This document shows, piece by piece, positions 1 through 6,309 of a stretch of 8,775 nucleotides of DNA. Made by a program: the position numbers and the translations under genes. Source of the DNA: Cyanobacteriota bacterium (lineage in GTDB: Bacteria > Cyanobacteriota > Cyanobacteriia > Phormidesmidales > Phormidesmidaceae); contig JAQCHG010000039.1 in NCBI GenBank assembly GCA_027619675.1, positions 1 to 8,775 of the forward strand. Reading direction: 5' to 3'. The notes beneath the pieces are model-generated. The model made no database searches and was not told the DNA's origin. It was given only the letters and a program-made list of their open reading frames with translations. The stretch's first letter is position 1. Each line of letters begins with the position of its first letter.

Positions 1-2
1 CG

Positions 3-1409
3 GCTTCCAAAACCAACGATGCGGCTGGGGACGGCACCACCACCGCCACCGTGCTGGCCCACGCCATCGTCAAAGAAGGGCTACGCAACGTTGCCGCTGG
101 GGCCAATGCCATTTCCCTGAAGCGGGGGATCGATAAGGCCACGGCTTACCTGGTGGACGAAATTGCCAAACATGCCCGTCCCGTGGAAGATTCCAAGTCC
201 ATCGCCCAGGTGGGATCCATTTCCGCTGGCAATGATGACGAGGTGGGCCAAATGATCGCTGAGGCCATGGACAAGGTGGGCCGCGAAGGGGTCATTTCCC
301 TAGAAGAAGGTAAGTCCATGACCACCGAACTGGAGGTCACCGAAGGGATGCGCTTCGACAAGGGTTACCTCTCCCCCTACTTTGTTACCGATACCGAGCG
401 CATGGAAGCGGTGCTGGATGAGCCCTATATTCTGCTGACGGACAAGAAAATCACCTTAGTGCAGGATCTGGTTCCCGTGCTGGAGCAGGTGGCCCGTGCT
501 GGCAAACCCTTGATGATCATTGCCGAAGACATTGAAAAAGAAGCTTTGGCGACCCTGGTGGTGAACCGGATGCGCGGGGTGCTGAATGTGGCGGCGGTGA
601 AGGCCCCTGGTTTCGGCGATCGCCGTAAAGCCATGCTGGAAGACATGGCGGTGCTCACCAATGGCCAAGTGATCAGCGAAGACACCGGACTGAAGCTTGA
701 CAACACCAAGTTGGACATGCTGGGTCAGGCTCGCCGCATCACCATCACCAAGGACACCACCACCATCGTGGCTGAGGGGAATGAGTCCGCAGTGAAGGCA
801 CGCTGCGAGCAAATCCGTCGCCAAATCGACGAGACTGACTCCAGCTACGACAAGGAAAAGCTGCAAGAGCGGCTGGCTAAACTCTCCGGTGGGGTGGCGG
901 TGATCAAAGTCGGCGCTGCCACCGAAACCGAAATGAAGGACCGCAAGCTGCGCCTAGAAGATGCCATCAACGCCACCAAAGCGGCGGTGGAAGAAGGCAT
1001 CGTCCCCGGCGGCGGCACCACCCTGGCCCACCTGGCCCCCAGTCTGGACGCCTGGGCTAGCAACAACCTCAGCGGTGAAGAACTGGTGGGGGCTCAAATC
1101 GTGACCCGCGCCCTCACCGCTCCCCTTAGCCGCATTGCGGAGAACGCAGGCTTCAATGGGGCTGTGATTACGGAACAGGTCAAAGAGAAAGACTTTAATG
1201 TGGGCTACAACGCCGCCGACAACACCTTCGTGGATATGTTTGCTGCTGGCATTGTGGACCCCGCCAAGGTGACCCGTTCTGCCCTGCAAAATGCGGCCTC
1301 CATTGCCTCCATGGTGCTCACCACTGAGTGCATTGTGGTAGACAAGCCTGAACCCAAGGCCCCCGCTGCGGGTGCAGGCGCTGGCATGGGCGGCGACTTT
1401 GACTATTAA
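3..1409 (+). CDS. groEL: Chaperonin GroEL (Hsp60), 5'-truncated by the window edge
   Basis: ATP-driven cytoplasmic chaperonin that folds proteins inside a double heptameric ring capped by GroES. The visible 468 residues start at [14 protein letters not shown], the ATP-binding loop around E. coli D87, so about 77 N-terminal residues lie before the window. The apical and second equatorial parts are complete; the motif [16 protein letters not shown] keeps the catalytic Asp equivalent to E. coli D398 (codon 960-962), followed by the GGG hinge region. The tail ends [12 protein letters not shown], without the GGM repeats of E. coli. Cyanobacteria usually carry two or more groEL genes; from memory the DFDY-type tail fits the copy paired with groES, but the upstream groES and CIRCE region cannot be seen, so the paralogue is inferred. 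A HIP1 octamer lies inside at 616-623. Family assignment is certain. Confidence 0.97.
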   Translation, partial: ASKTNDAAGDGTTTATVLAHAIVKEGLRNVAAGANAISLKRGIDKATAYLVDEIAKHARPVEDSKSIAQVGSISAGNDDEVGQMIAEAMDKVGREGVISLEEGKSMTTELEVTEGMRFDKGYLSPYFVTDTERMEAVLDEPYILLTDKKITLVQDLVPVLEQVARAGKPLMIIAEDIEKEALATLVVNRMRGVLNVAAVKAPGFGDRRKAMLEDMAVLTNGQVISEDTGLKLDNTKLDMLGQARRITITKDTTTIVAEGNESAVKARCEQIRRQIDETDSSYDKEKLQERLAKLSGGVAVIKVGAATETEMKDRKLRLEDAINATKAAVEEGIVPGGGTTLAHLAPSLDAWASNNLSGEELVGAQIVTRALTAPLSRIAENAGFNGAVITEQVKEKDFNVGYNAADNTFVDMFAAGIVDPAKVTRSALQNAASIASMVLTTECIVVDKPEPKAPAAGAGAGMGGDFDY

Positions 1410-1423
1410 GGTTACCGTAGGTC

Positions 1424-1485
1424 TGAACCCGGCCCCTCGTTCCCCCGTCTGCGGACGGGGATCAGGGGCCAGGGGCCAAGGTTCA
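1424..1485 (+). repeat. Long branched stem-loop just after groEL
   Basis: TGAACC (1424-1429) pairs with GGTTCA (1480-1485). GGCCCCT (1431-1437) can pair with either of two adjacent copies of AGGGGCC (1464-1470 or 1471-1477). A perfect inner hairpin, CCCCGTC (1443-1449) with GACGGGG (1454-1460), has a TGCG loop. No T-run follows, so it is not a classic terminator; mRNA 3'-end protection of the groEL message is a reasonable inference. Confidence 0.6.
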
Positions 1486-1501
1486 ACCCGGGAGATCGTT
1501 T

Positions 1502-1610
1502 CCATACCCCCTTGGGGGGATTAACCAGGTAATAAAAAAGCTGCCCCCGCAACGGGAGCAGCTTTTTTTGTTCAAATTCAGATCATGACCTTTTCCCCTA
1601 GGGGGTATGG
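1502..1610. repeat. 11-bp inverted repeat flanking the terminator
   Basis: CCATACCCCCT at 1502-1512 is repeated perfectly inverted as AGGGGGTATGG at 1600-1610. A further GAGATC lies outside the left arm (1492-1497) and GATCTC at the right arm end (1610-1615). Each arm adjoins its own C-run/G-run quasi-palindrome, for example CCCCTAGGGG at 1595-1604. The 109-bp unit with terminal inverted repeats and a terminator inside resembles a small non-autonomous element, but no clear target-site duplication is visible. Confidence 0.5.
1534..1569. terminator. Bidirectional intrinsic terminator
   Basis: AAAAAAGCTGC (1534-1544) pairs with GCAGC plus the T-run (1558-1568). The stem continues through CCCG (1546-1549) and CGGG (1553-1556) with one C/A mismatch (1545/1557) and a CAA loop. 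It has a run of seven T on the plus strand and six on the minus strand, so it can end both groEL and the convergent Cys-rich gene. Confidence 0.88.
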
Positions 1611-1642
1611 ATCTCTGCCTGGGGACAAAATTTGCCTCAGGA

Positions 1643-1897
1643 CTAGGAACAGCGAGCGAAGGTGACATCCTCCACAGCGGATGATCGCGATTCCAGTAAT
1701 ATCAGATCTTCCCGCCAGAGGGGAATAGCTTCTAGGTTTGGGAGGGCTTGTAGGAACACAGGTGCTCCGAGGGAACAAGCTTCCCACTTACCGCGAACCT
1801 GAACATTCAGTTGGCTACAGTGCCCGCCCCGTCGCCCTTCCGGCGTGTAATGACGGCAACGCTGGCAGCACGAAATACCCAATTGAGTTGCGTCCAT
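1643..1897 (-). CDS. Small four-cysteine protein, conserved-hypothetical type (84 aa)
   Basis: Function unknown. From the chosen ATG the protein has C10, C11, C14, C27 and C41, giving C-x2-C-x12-C-x13-C around RHYTPEGRRGGHC and WEACSLGAPVF, a pattern that could bind zinc or an iron-sulphur cluster. I recall similar short cyanobacterial proteins with an EGRRGGHC core, without an assigned function. The frame stays open upstream to an ATG at 1975, but those 26 residues look unrelated to the domain and the Cys motif starts right after the internal ATG, so 1897 is preferred. No convincing Shine-Dalgarno site is seen. A perfect 14-bp palindrome lies 21-34 nt upstream of the start. The last residues (C83, S84) add one more cysteine. 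Its 3' end shares the bidirectional terminator with groEL. A similar Cys knuckle ends the beta-CASP protein at 2789-4498. Confidence 0.72.
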   Translation of the reverse strand: MDATQLGISCCQRCRHYTPEGRRGGHCSQLNVQVRGKWEACSLGAPVFLQALPNLEAIPLWREDLILLESRSSAVEDVTFARCS

Positions 1898-1917
1898 TGT
1901 GGAAGTCCAAATACATT

Positions 1918-1931
1918 CAATAGATCTATTG
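1918..1931. promoter_or_regulatory. Perfect 14-bp palindrome, candidate operator
   Basis: CAATAGATCTATTG is a perfect palindrome placed 21-34 nt before the preferred start codon of the Cys-rich gene. A minus-strand GACAAT (-10-like) overlaps its edge. The position suits a repressor site or a 5'-UTR hairpin; no protein partner can be named from sequence. Confidence 0.4.
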
Positions 1932-1985
1932 TCGCGTTCAGGTGATAAGCTCCTGGGGAAGCAAAATTCACCCAATCCATAACAC

Positions 1986-1991
1986 TGTCAA
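1986..1991 (-). promoter_or_regulatory. Possible -35 box for the Cys-rich gene
   Basis: The minus strand reads a perfect TTGACA here, about 90 nt before the start codon of the Cys-rich gene. The best hexamer at 16-17 nt spacing (GAATTT/AATTTT) is a poor -10, so this is a weak candidate only. Confidence 0.22.
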
Positions 1992-2013
1992 GGTTTCTTT
2001 GCAGGAAATTAGC

Positions 2014-2041
2014 CTGACAACTTTTAGATTCTCTTTATAAT
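2014..2041 (+). promoter_or_regulatory. Sigma-70-type promoter, CTGACA-N16-TATAAT
   Basis: A -35 box with five of six consensus bases (2014-2019), a 16-nt spacer and a perfect TATAAT (2036-2041) predict a start near 2048 on the plus strand. The -10 box sits in the 16-nt loop of an inverted repeat, TAGATTCT (2025-2032) and AGAATCTA (2049-2056). A dyad bracketing the -10 suggests a repressor operator. The next plus-strand gene begins about 610 nt later. Confidence 0.62.
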
Positions 2042-2056
2042 TACTTTAAGAATCTA
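2025..2056. repeat. 8-bp inverted repeat bracketing the -10 box
   Basis: TAGATTCT at 2025-2032 and its exact inverse AGAATCTA at 2049-2056 are separated by 16 nt that include TATAAT. The centre-to-centre distance of 24 bp is about two helical turns, which fits a dimeric regulator binding one face of the promoter. This is inference. Confidence 0.5.
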
Positions 2057-2184
2057 CATGGGCAATTAAAGGGGTAAGAATCCTAGGGATAGGACTCAAT
2101 GCTCTATAGGGATCAATTTTGGATCTATGCAGAAAAGAATTTCTGTGCTTCAGAATGCAGTTTCTTGTGGATTTTTGTTAAGAA

Positions 2185-2214
2185 CTGATTGGGTGCGCAT
2201 AGTCCCCACATAAT
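2185..2214 (+). promoter_or_regulatory. Possible second promoter, CTGATT-N18-CATAAT
   Basis: CATAAT (2209-2214) matches the -10 consensus at five of six positions; the -35 at 2185-2190 matches at three, with an 18-nt spacer. The predicted start, near 2221, coincides with the left arm of a TGACAG/CTGTCA stem, as would suit a small RNA gene. Confidence 0.3.
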
Positions 2215-2395
2215 GAAAACTGACAGCCCTGAGCTGATGGGTTGGAATAGGCGGGGTCATGCATACCCTGTCAAGATGGCGTCGTTGGTTGTCCATACGC
2301 CCTTAAACGCTTTACAAACTTGACATTAAGCTTCTCTGTCCTTGAACCGTTGCCCTTGGTAGGATCTAAGCGTCCTATGTGTCAACGCTACGGTC

Positions 2396-2456
2396 CTGCC
2401 CCTGGGGAGGTTTGTGGCTGACTGTTCGCCCATCGCAGCTCATTGTGGAGGGGCAG
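2396..2456 (+). repeat. Stem-loop in the non-coding stretch
   Basis: CTGCCCCT (2396-2403) and AGGGGCAG (2449-2456) form a perfect GC-rich 8-bp stem around a 45-nt loop that can form a smaller GCTG/CAGC stem. It is one of five helices in the region. Confidence 0.45.
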
Positions 2457-2479
2457 AGCGGCAATCCAGCCCTTGGAGG

Positions 2480-2506
2480 ATAAGCCCGTTTGGCTAATGG
2501 GCTTAT
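2480..2506 (+). repeat. Perfect 8-bp stem-loop
   Basis: ATAAGCCC (2480-2487) pairs with GGGCTTAT (2499-2506) around an 11-nt loop. No T-run follows, so termination here is doubtful; it could be an RNA processing or stability element. Confidence 0.5.
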
Positions 2507-2564
2507 GCTGACCCATGGGAAATCCTATGGTGTGGTTCCAGGGCTGTTCGCATGGGCGTCTTAG

Positions 2565-2593
2565 GATGGGACTAGCTTTAGGGTCGTCCCATC
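2565..2593 (+). repeat. Perfect 8-bp stem-loop upstream of the small membrane gene
   Basis: GATGGGAC (2565-2572) pairs with GTCCCATC (2586-2593) around a 13-nt loop. A T-run (GTATTTTTC) occurs only about 22 nt later, too far for a standard terminator. It ends about 60 nt before the start codon at 2655. Confidence 0.5.
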
Positions 2594-2627
2594 TCCAGTC
2601 CGCTAATCACGCCGTATTTTTCTCGTC

Positions 2628-2651
2628 TTGCCATACCTATTGCCATACCTA
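2628..2651 (+). repeat. Perfect 12-bp tandem repeat before a start codon
   Basis: TTGCCATACCTA occurs twice in a row (2628-2639 and 2640-2651), followed by CCT and then the ATG at 2655. It occupies the ribosome-binding position, and neither unit contains a Shine-Dalgarno sequence. It creates CTA-N9-CTA, the spacing I recall reported for LexA sites in Synechocystis; this link is speculative. Confidence 0.75.
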
Positions 2652-2654
2652 CCT

Positions 2655-2777
2655 ATGGATATCAAAACAATTTTGCCTGTACTCACGGTGCTGTTTGTGA
2701 TCGCCTGTCTCTTTTTTGGGACTCGCAACGGTTTCTACGACACCGATAACTACCACGGCAACGGGTCAGCCCATTAG
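2655..2777 (+). CDS. Tiny single-span membrane protein (40 aa), likely thylakoid subunit
   Basis: An ATG-to-TAG frame of 40 codons with clear membrane-protein character. Residues 6-21 (ILPVLTVLFVIACLFF) form one transmembrane helix after a short N-terminus containing D2 and K4. A polar tail FGTRNGFYDTDNYHGNGSAH follows. The conserved-looking YDTDNYHGNGSAH ending is unlike random translation, and I recall similar tails on very small cyanobacterial membrane proteins. Low-mass subunits of photosynthetic complexes, such as NDH-1 (NdhP/NdhQ class) or a photosystem, are the natural candidates, but I cannot name it firmly. The gene lies 11 bp before the beta-CASP gene on the same strand, so co-transcription is likely. 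A 12-bp tandem repeat abuts its start and no Shine-Dalgarno site is seen. The frame is below common length cut-offs and easily missed. Confidence 0.75.
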   Translation: MDIKTILPVLTVLFVIACLFFGTRNGFYDTDNYHGNGSAH

Positions 2778-2788
2778 AGCGATCGCTG

Positions 2789-4498
2789 GTGTCGGCCCCT
2801 TTACAACCCGTGAGCGAACTTGCCTGTTTACCCTATGCCGTGGGTCATCACCACGAGGGTATCTGTCTGGCCCTACAATTGGGTCCCCCCCGGGTCTTGC
2901 TTGATTGCGGGCCAGGGTGGGCTGCTGGGCAAGCCAGTGAGTCTCCTCCGGCAGACTGGGTGATTTGTAGCCACGCCCATCCTGATCACGGTGGCGGGCT
3001 ACTCGCATTTCACCGGATGTGGCCCCAGGTCCCGATTCTGACCAGTGCCGCCACCGCTGACCTGCTGCCCCTCAACTGGCCAGAGGCTACCGCTGCTGCC
3101 ACCGATTTTTGCCAGCGCCTACCCTGGCGGCAAGTGATCCCCCTCGCCGCTGACCTCACCTTGAAGTTGTGGCCTGCGGGGCATTTACCAGGGGCAGCCT
3201 GTGCCTTGTTGACTTACACCCACCGCGATCGCAACTACACGGTGTTTTACACCGGGGATTTTTTTCTCTCCAATGCCCGCTTGGTGGAAGGGTTACCCCT
3301 GGATGAGTTGCGGGGGCTGAAGCCAGATGTGTTGATTGTGGAAGGCAGCCACGGTACTGCCCGCCATCCCCACCGTCGCCAACAGGAAAACCGCCTGGCG
3401 GATCAGATTAATCAGGCGATCGCATCTGGTCACAATGTCCTGTTGCCCGTACCGATTCTGGGGCTGGGGCAAGAGTTGGTGATGCTCCTGCGCAGCCACC
3501 ACCATTTCACCGGACGGGATCTCAGTGTCTGGGTAGACCCTTGGGTCGCGGCGGGCTGCGATGCCTACCTCGATTTGCTGCCCCACCTGCCCACCAATGT
3601 GCAGAACTTTGCCCGCCATCAACCCCTGTTTTGGGATGAGCGGATTTTGCCTCGGGTGCGGCGCATTGCCCCGAAAGAGACCCTGGCGGACTCGGAAACT
3701 CCCACCATCGTCATTGGCTATCAAGAAGCGGACCTGAGCCGCTATGGGGCTTGGGGCGATCGCCCCTGGCGCATTCTGATGCCAGAACCCCTAGCCGCCC
3801 AGGTGATGGCGGCGGGTTTCGACGCCTCCCCTGATCAGCCCCCCAATCGCACCCTCGACTGGCTCCAAGCCTTAGATCCTTATTTAGAAGCGGGGCACGC
3901 CCATCTAGAAACCTACCTGTTGACCACCCACTGCGATGGCCCCGGCACCACCCAACTCATCCACAACTTGCGACCCCAACACGTGGTGTTCGTCCACGGG
4001 AGCCCCAACTATCTGATGGACTTGGCCAGTTTGGAGGATTTGCAAAGTCGTTATCACTTGCACTTACCGTCCCCTGGCCAGTGGGTGGATCTGCCCATTG
4101 GCGATCGCTTTTTGCAGCCTGCTGCCCCCGATACCGTGTTTGAGGGTGAAATTCTCCCCGCCGAAACTGGGGTGCAACTAACCTTGCCGGATGCCCTCCA
4201 ACGGGATCCCCGCTGGCATCGTCTGTTAGACACCGGGGTCATCCAAGTGCGGTGGCAAGGGGATGACTTGGTGCTGCGGGGCCTGAGCCAGCAAACCCTG
4301 CTGCGCCAAAGTCCAGCCGCCGCCAGCCTCGAAGGCGCTGGGTTCGCCTGCTGCCTGCGTTGTCAGTTTTGGCAGCAGCAGCGGTGCAGCAACCCCAAGT
4401 CGCCGCTATTTGGCTTCCAGGTCGCGGCGGAGGGGACCTGTCCAGAATTTCGCGATCGCTCCCGCGCCGACGCTTCCCAACCAGAATCGGCGTCCTGA
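2789..4498 (+). CDS. Beta-CASP metallo-beta-lactamase-fold hydrolase with Cys-rich C-terminus
   Basis: A 569-aa protein of the metallo-beta-lactamase/beta-CASP class, which contains RNA exo/endonucleases such as RNase J and CPSF73. Metal-site motifs are intact: HxHxDH at residues 62-67 (HAHPDH), H132 (GHLPGA) and D157 (YTGDF). Beta-CASP motifs follow: acidic E185 in VEGSHG with downstream RRQQE, H381 in TTHCDGPGT and H403 in FVHGSPN. The active site therefore looks competent, and a two-metal nuclease acting on RNA in the cytoplasm is inferred. Residues 521-551 carry C521, C522, C525, C533 and C551, C-x2-C-x7-C-x17-C, an extra metal-binding knuckle not standard for RNase J. The start is GTG at 2789; a second in-frame GTG at 2810 (SELACLPY) is equally possible and closer to where I expect homologues to begin. 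Six HIP1 sites lie in or just before it. It converges on argS. Confidence 0.85.
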   Translation: MSAPLQPVSELACLPYAVGHHHEGICLALQLGPPRVLLDCGPGWAAGQASESPPADWVICSHAHPDHGGGLLAFHRMWPQVPILTSAATADLLPLNWPEATAAATDFCQRLPWRQVIPLAADLTLKLWPAGHLPGAACALLTYTHRDRNYTVFYTGDFFLSNARLVEGLPLDELRGLKPDVLIVEGSHGTARHPHRRQQENRLADQINQAIASGHNVLLPVPILGLGQELVMLLRSHHHFTGRDLSVWVDPWVAAGCDAYLDLLPHLPTNVQNFARHQPLFWDERILPRVRRIAPKETLADSETPTIVIGYQEADLSRYGAWGDRPWRILMPEPLAAQVMAAGFDASPDQPPNRTLDWLQALDPYLEAGHAHLETYLLTTHCDGPGTTQLIHNLRPQHVVFVHGSPNYLMDLASLEDLQSRYHLHLPSPGQWVDLPIGDRFLQPAAPDTVFEGEILPAETGVQLTLPDALQRDPRWHRLLDTGVIQVRWQGDDLVLRGLSQQTLLRQSPAAASLEGAGFACCLRCQFWQQQRCSNPKSPLFGFQVAAEGTCPEFRDRSRADASQPESAS

Positions 4499-4551
4499 AG
4501 TTGCTTCCTGTCAGAGGGGCAGTCAGGAGCCGACAGCCGCAGGATTTTCCA
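4499..4551. other. Short gap between convergent genes, no terminator seen
   Basis: Only 53 bp separate the stop codons of the beta-CASP gene and argS. A weak TCCTG/CAGGA pairing is the best structure and no T-run follows on either strand, so the two transcripts may overlap or end by other means. Confidence 0.5.
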
Positions 4552-6309
4552 CTACATGCGTTCTAGAACCGCAATACCCAACAGTGAGAGGCCCAACTTC
4601 AGAGTGCGGGCGGTGAGGTCACACACCATGAGGCGAGAGGTCCGCTGGGGCTCTGCCGCTTGCAGTACAGCGCAGCGATCGTAGAACTGATTAAACTTCT
4701 GACTCAGCTCAAACAGGTACTGACAGAGGCGGTTGGGCAACAGATCCTGGGCCACCTCATTCACCACCTCATCCAGTTGCAGGATATGTTTCGCCAGGGC
4801 AAATTCGCTGTCGTCTTCTAGGTGAATGGCGGCGTTATCCCCTAACTGGGTGAAATCAATGCCCCCCTTACGGCTAATCCCCTGTACCCGCACATAGGCA
4901 TAGAGCAAATAGGGAGCGGTGTTGCCCTGGAGAGCCAGCATTTTGTCGTAGCTGAAGATGTAGTTGCTGGTGCGGTTCTGGCTCAGATCCGCGTACTTGA
5001 CCGCACCTAGGCCAACAATTTCCGCCACCTGGGCAATGAACGCTTCGGTTTCATTCCGCCCCTCAGCCTGGATGCGCGATTCAAGATCCGCCCGTGCCCG
5101 CTTCACCGCCTCATCCAGCAGATCCTGTAGCCGCACCGTTTCCCCAGAACGGGTTTTAAACTTTTTGCCGTCCTCCCCCTGCACCACCCCAAAGGGAACA
5201 TGGGTGAGTTCTACCCCTGTCGGCACCCAACCCGCCCTAGCCGCCACCTGAAAGACCTGGGCAAAGTGGTTGGCTTGCCCCGCATCTACCACGTACAGGA
5301 CACGCTCAGCCCCGTCCTGCTGGGTGCGATAGCGAATGGCTGCGAGGTCGGTGGTGGCGTAGTTAAAGCCGCCATCGGACTTTTGCACGATCAACGGTAG
5401 GGGATCGCCGTCCTTATTGGTGAACCCCTCTAGGAACACCACCCGTGCCCCTTGGTCCTCTACCAGCAGCCCCTGTTGCTCTAAATCTGCCACCACCGTC
5501 GGCAATAGGGGATTGTAAAAGGACTCCCCCCGTTCCGTTAGGCAGATATCGAGGCGATCGTAGATTTTCTGAAAGGCTTGGCGGGATTGATCACAGAGAA
5601 CCTGCCAAGCAGCGCGTGCCGTGGCATCCCCGGCTTGTAGTCCCACCACCGCTTCTCGCGATCGCCCCTTGAAATCCTCATCTTCATCAAACCGCTGCTT
5701 TGCTTGTTTATAGAAAGCCACCAAATCGCCAATGTCCACCTGACTGTCATCCGCTAGGGCAGCGGGGCAAACATCTTGGAGGTGGGTGATCAACATGCCA
5801 AACTGGGTGCCCCAGTCCCCCACATGGTTGAGCCGCAGCACATCATGGCCCATAAACTCCAGCACCCGCGCAATGGAATCACCGATGATGGTGGACCGTA
5901 GGTGCCCCACATGCATTTCCTTTGCAATGTTAGGGCTAGAAAAATCCACGATCGCCTTGTGAGGATCCTGGACCGGGGCCACCCCCAGCCGCTCGTCCCT
6001 TTGCAGGACCTTTAACTGCGCCTCTAAATAGGCGGGCCGCAACCGGAGGTTGATGAATCCCGGTCCGGCAATTTCTGGAGGTTCGCACAGGTCACCCACC
6101 TCTAGGCGGGCAACGATCTGTTCCGCGATCGCCCGAGGCTTGTTTTTCAGCCGTTTTGCCAAGGCCATGGCTCCATTGGCCTGGTAGTCCCCAAATTCTG
6201 GCTTACTGGCGGGCACCAAGACTGGATCTGCATCCGCCAACTCAGGGCCAAAGGCACTGACTAGGGCCTGTTGTAAGCGGTCGGTGAGGGTTGCGATCGC
6301 AGCCAGCAT
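4552..6309 (-). CDS. argS: Arginyl-tRNA synthetase
   Basis: Class I aminoacyl-tRNA synthetase that charges tRNA-Arg with arginine using ATP; cytoplasmic and essential. From the chosen start it has 585 residues, the usual family length. Domains in order: the N-terminal ArgRS domain (about 1-90), the Rossmann catalytic core with the HIGH signature as HVGH at 133-136 inside [17 protein letters not shown], the KMSKS-equivalent loop [13 protein letters not shown] near 379-390, and the C-terminal DALR anticodon-binding domain beginning near [14 protein letters not shown] (463-476) and ending GIAVLERM. The frame is open for another 64 codons upstream to 6501, but that part is unlike Arg[18 protein letters not shown] at 6309 fits the family start. 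The 3' end is 53 bp from the convergent beta-CASP gene. No strong promoter is visible upstream. Three HIP1 sites fall within it. Confidence 0.96.
   Translation of the reverse strand: MLAAIATLTDRLQQALVSAFGPELADADPVLVPASKPEFGDYQANGAMALAKRLKNKPRAIAEQIVARLEVGDLCEPPEIAGPGFINLRLRPAYLEAQLKVLQRDERLGVAPVQDPHKAIVDFSSPNIAKEMHVGHLRSTIIGDSIARVLEFMGHDVLRLNHVGDWGTQFGMLITHLQDVCPAALADDSQVDIGDLVAFYKQAKQRFDEDEDFKGRSREAVVGLQAGDATARAAWQVLCDQSRQAFQKIYDRLDICLTERGESFYNPLLPTVVADLEQQGLLVEDQGARVVFLEGFTNKDGDPLPLIVQKSDGGFNYATTDLAAIRYRTQQDGAERVLYVVDAGQANHFAQVFQVAARAGWVPTGVELTHVPFGVVQGEDGKKFKTRSGETVRLQDLLDEAVKRARADLESRIQAEGRNETEAFIAQVAEIVGLGAVKYADLSQNRTSNYIFSYDKMLALQGNTAPYLLYAYVRVQGISRKGGIDFTQLGDNAAIHLEDDSEFALAKHILQLDEVVNEVAQDLLPNRLCQYLFELSQKFNQFYDRCAVLQAAEPQRTSRLMVCDLTARTLKLGLSLLGIAVLERM

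Larger units (their letters stand above)
1410..1642. other. Intergenic region between convergent genes, rich in inverted repeats
   Basis: This 233-bp gap separates the 3' ends of groEL (+) and the Cys-rich gene (-). It holds three nested structures, listed separately: a long imperfect stem-loop at 1424-1485, an 11-bp inverted repeat with arms at 1502-1512 and 1600-1610, and an intrinsic terminator between those arms. No reading frame here looks like a gene. Confidence 0.8.
1976..2654. other. Long non-coding stretch; structured leader or unannotated RNA
   Basis: About 680 bp with no convincing protein gene. It contains a strong plus-strand promoter (2014-2041), a weaker one (2185-2214), and stem-loops: CAGAAA/TTTCTG (2130-2145), TGACAG/CTGTCA (2221-2226 with 2268-2273), CTGCCCCT/AGGGGCAG (2396-2403 with 2449-2456), ATAAGCCC/GGGCTTAT (2480-2506) and GATGGGAC/GTCCCATC (2565-2593). 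It ends in a 12-bp tandem repeat. It could be a 600-nt 5' leader of the next gene or hold a separate small RNA. I found no signature of rnpB, tmRNA, SRP RNA, tRNA or Yfr1. Confidence 0.6.

Noticed and set aside
954..1505. 183-aa open frame on the minus strand opposite groEL
   Set aside because: It lies antisense to a certain chaperonin gene, has no recognisable domain, and runs into the post-groEL repeats; a shadow of GC-rich coding sequence.
1570..1590. GTTCAAATTC resembling a tRNA T-loop
   Set aside because: The flanking bases do not form a T-stem and no acceptor, D-arm or anticodon arm fits around it.
1483..1787. Minus-strand frames with repeated IPPRG motifs
   Set aside because: The repeated motif is just translation of the inverted repeats around the terminator.
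1898..1975. 26-residue N-terminal extension of the Cys-rich protein
   Set aside because: It precedes the Cys module without motif or hydrophobic signal and would run over the perfect palindrome; the internal ATG at 1897 is preferred, though not proven.
2320..2365. TTGACA at 2320-2325 as another promoter
   Set aside because: No acceptable -10 box occurs at 16-18 nt; the nearest TAGGAT is 34 nt away.
1976..2654. 6S RNA, RNase P RNA, tmRNA or SRP RNA in the non-coding stretch
   Set aside because: None of their conserved core sequences was seen on the plus strand; a covariance search would be decisive.
2515..2700. 61-codon plus-strand frame overlapping the start of the small membrane gene
   Set aside because: It translates stem-loop and tandem-repeat DNA (HTYCHTY) and conflicts with the more convincing frame at 2655.
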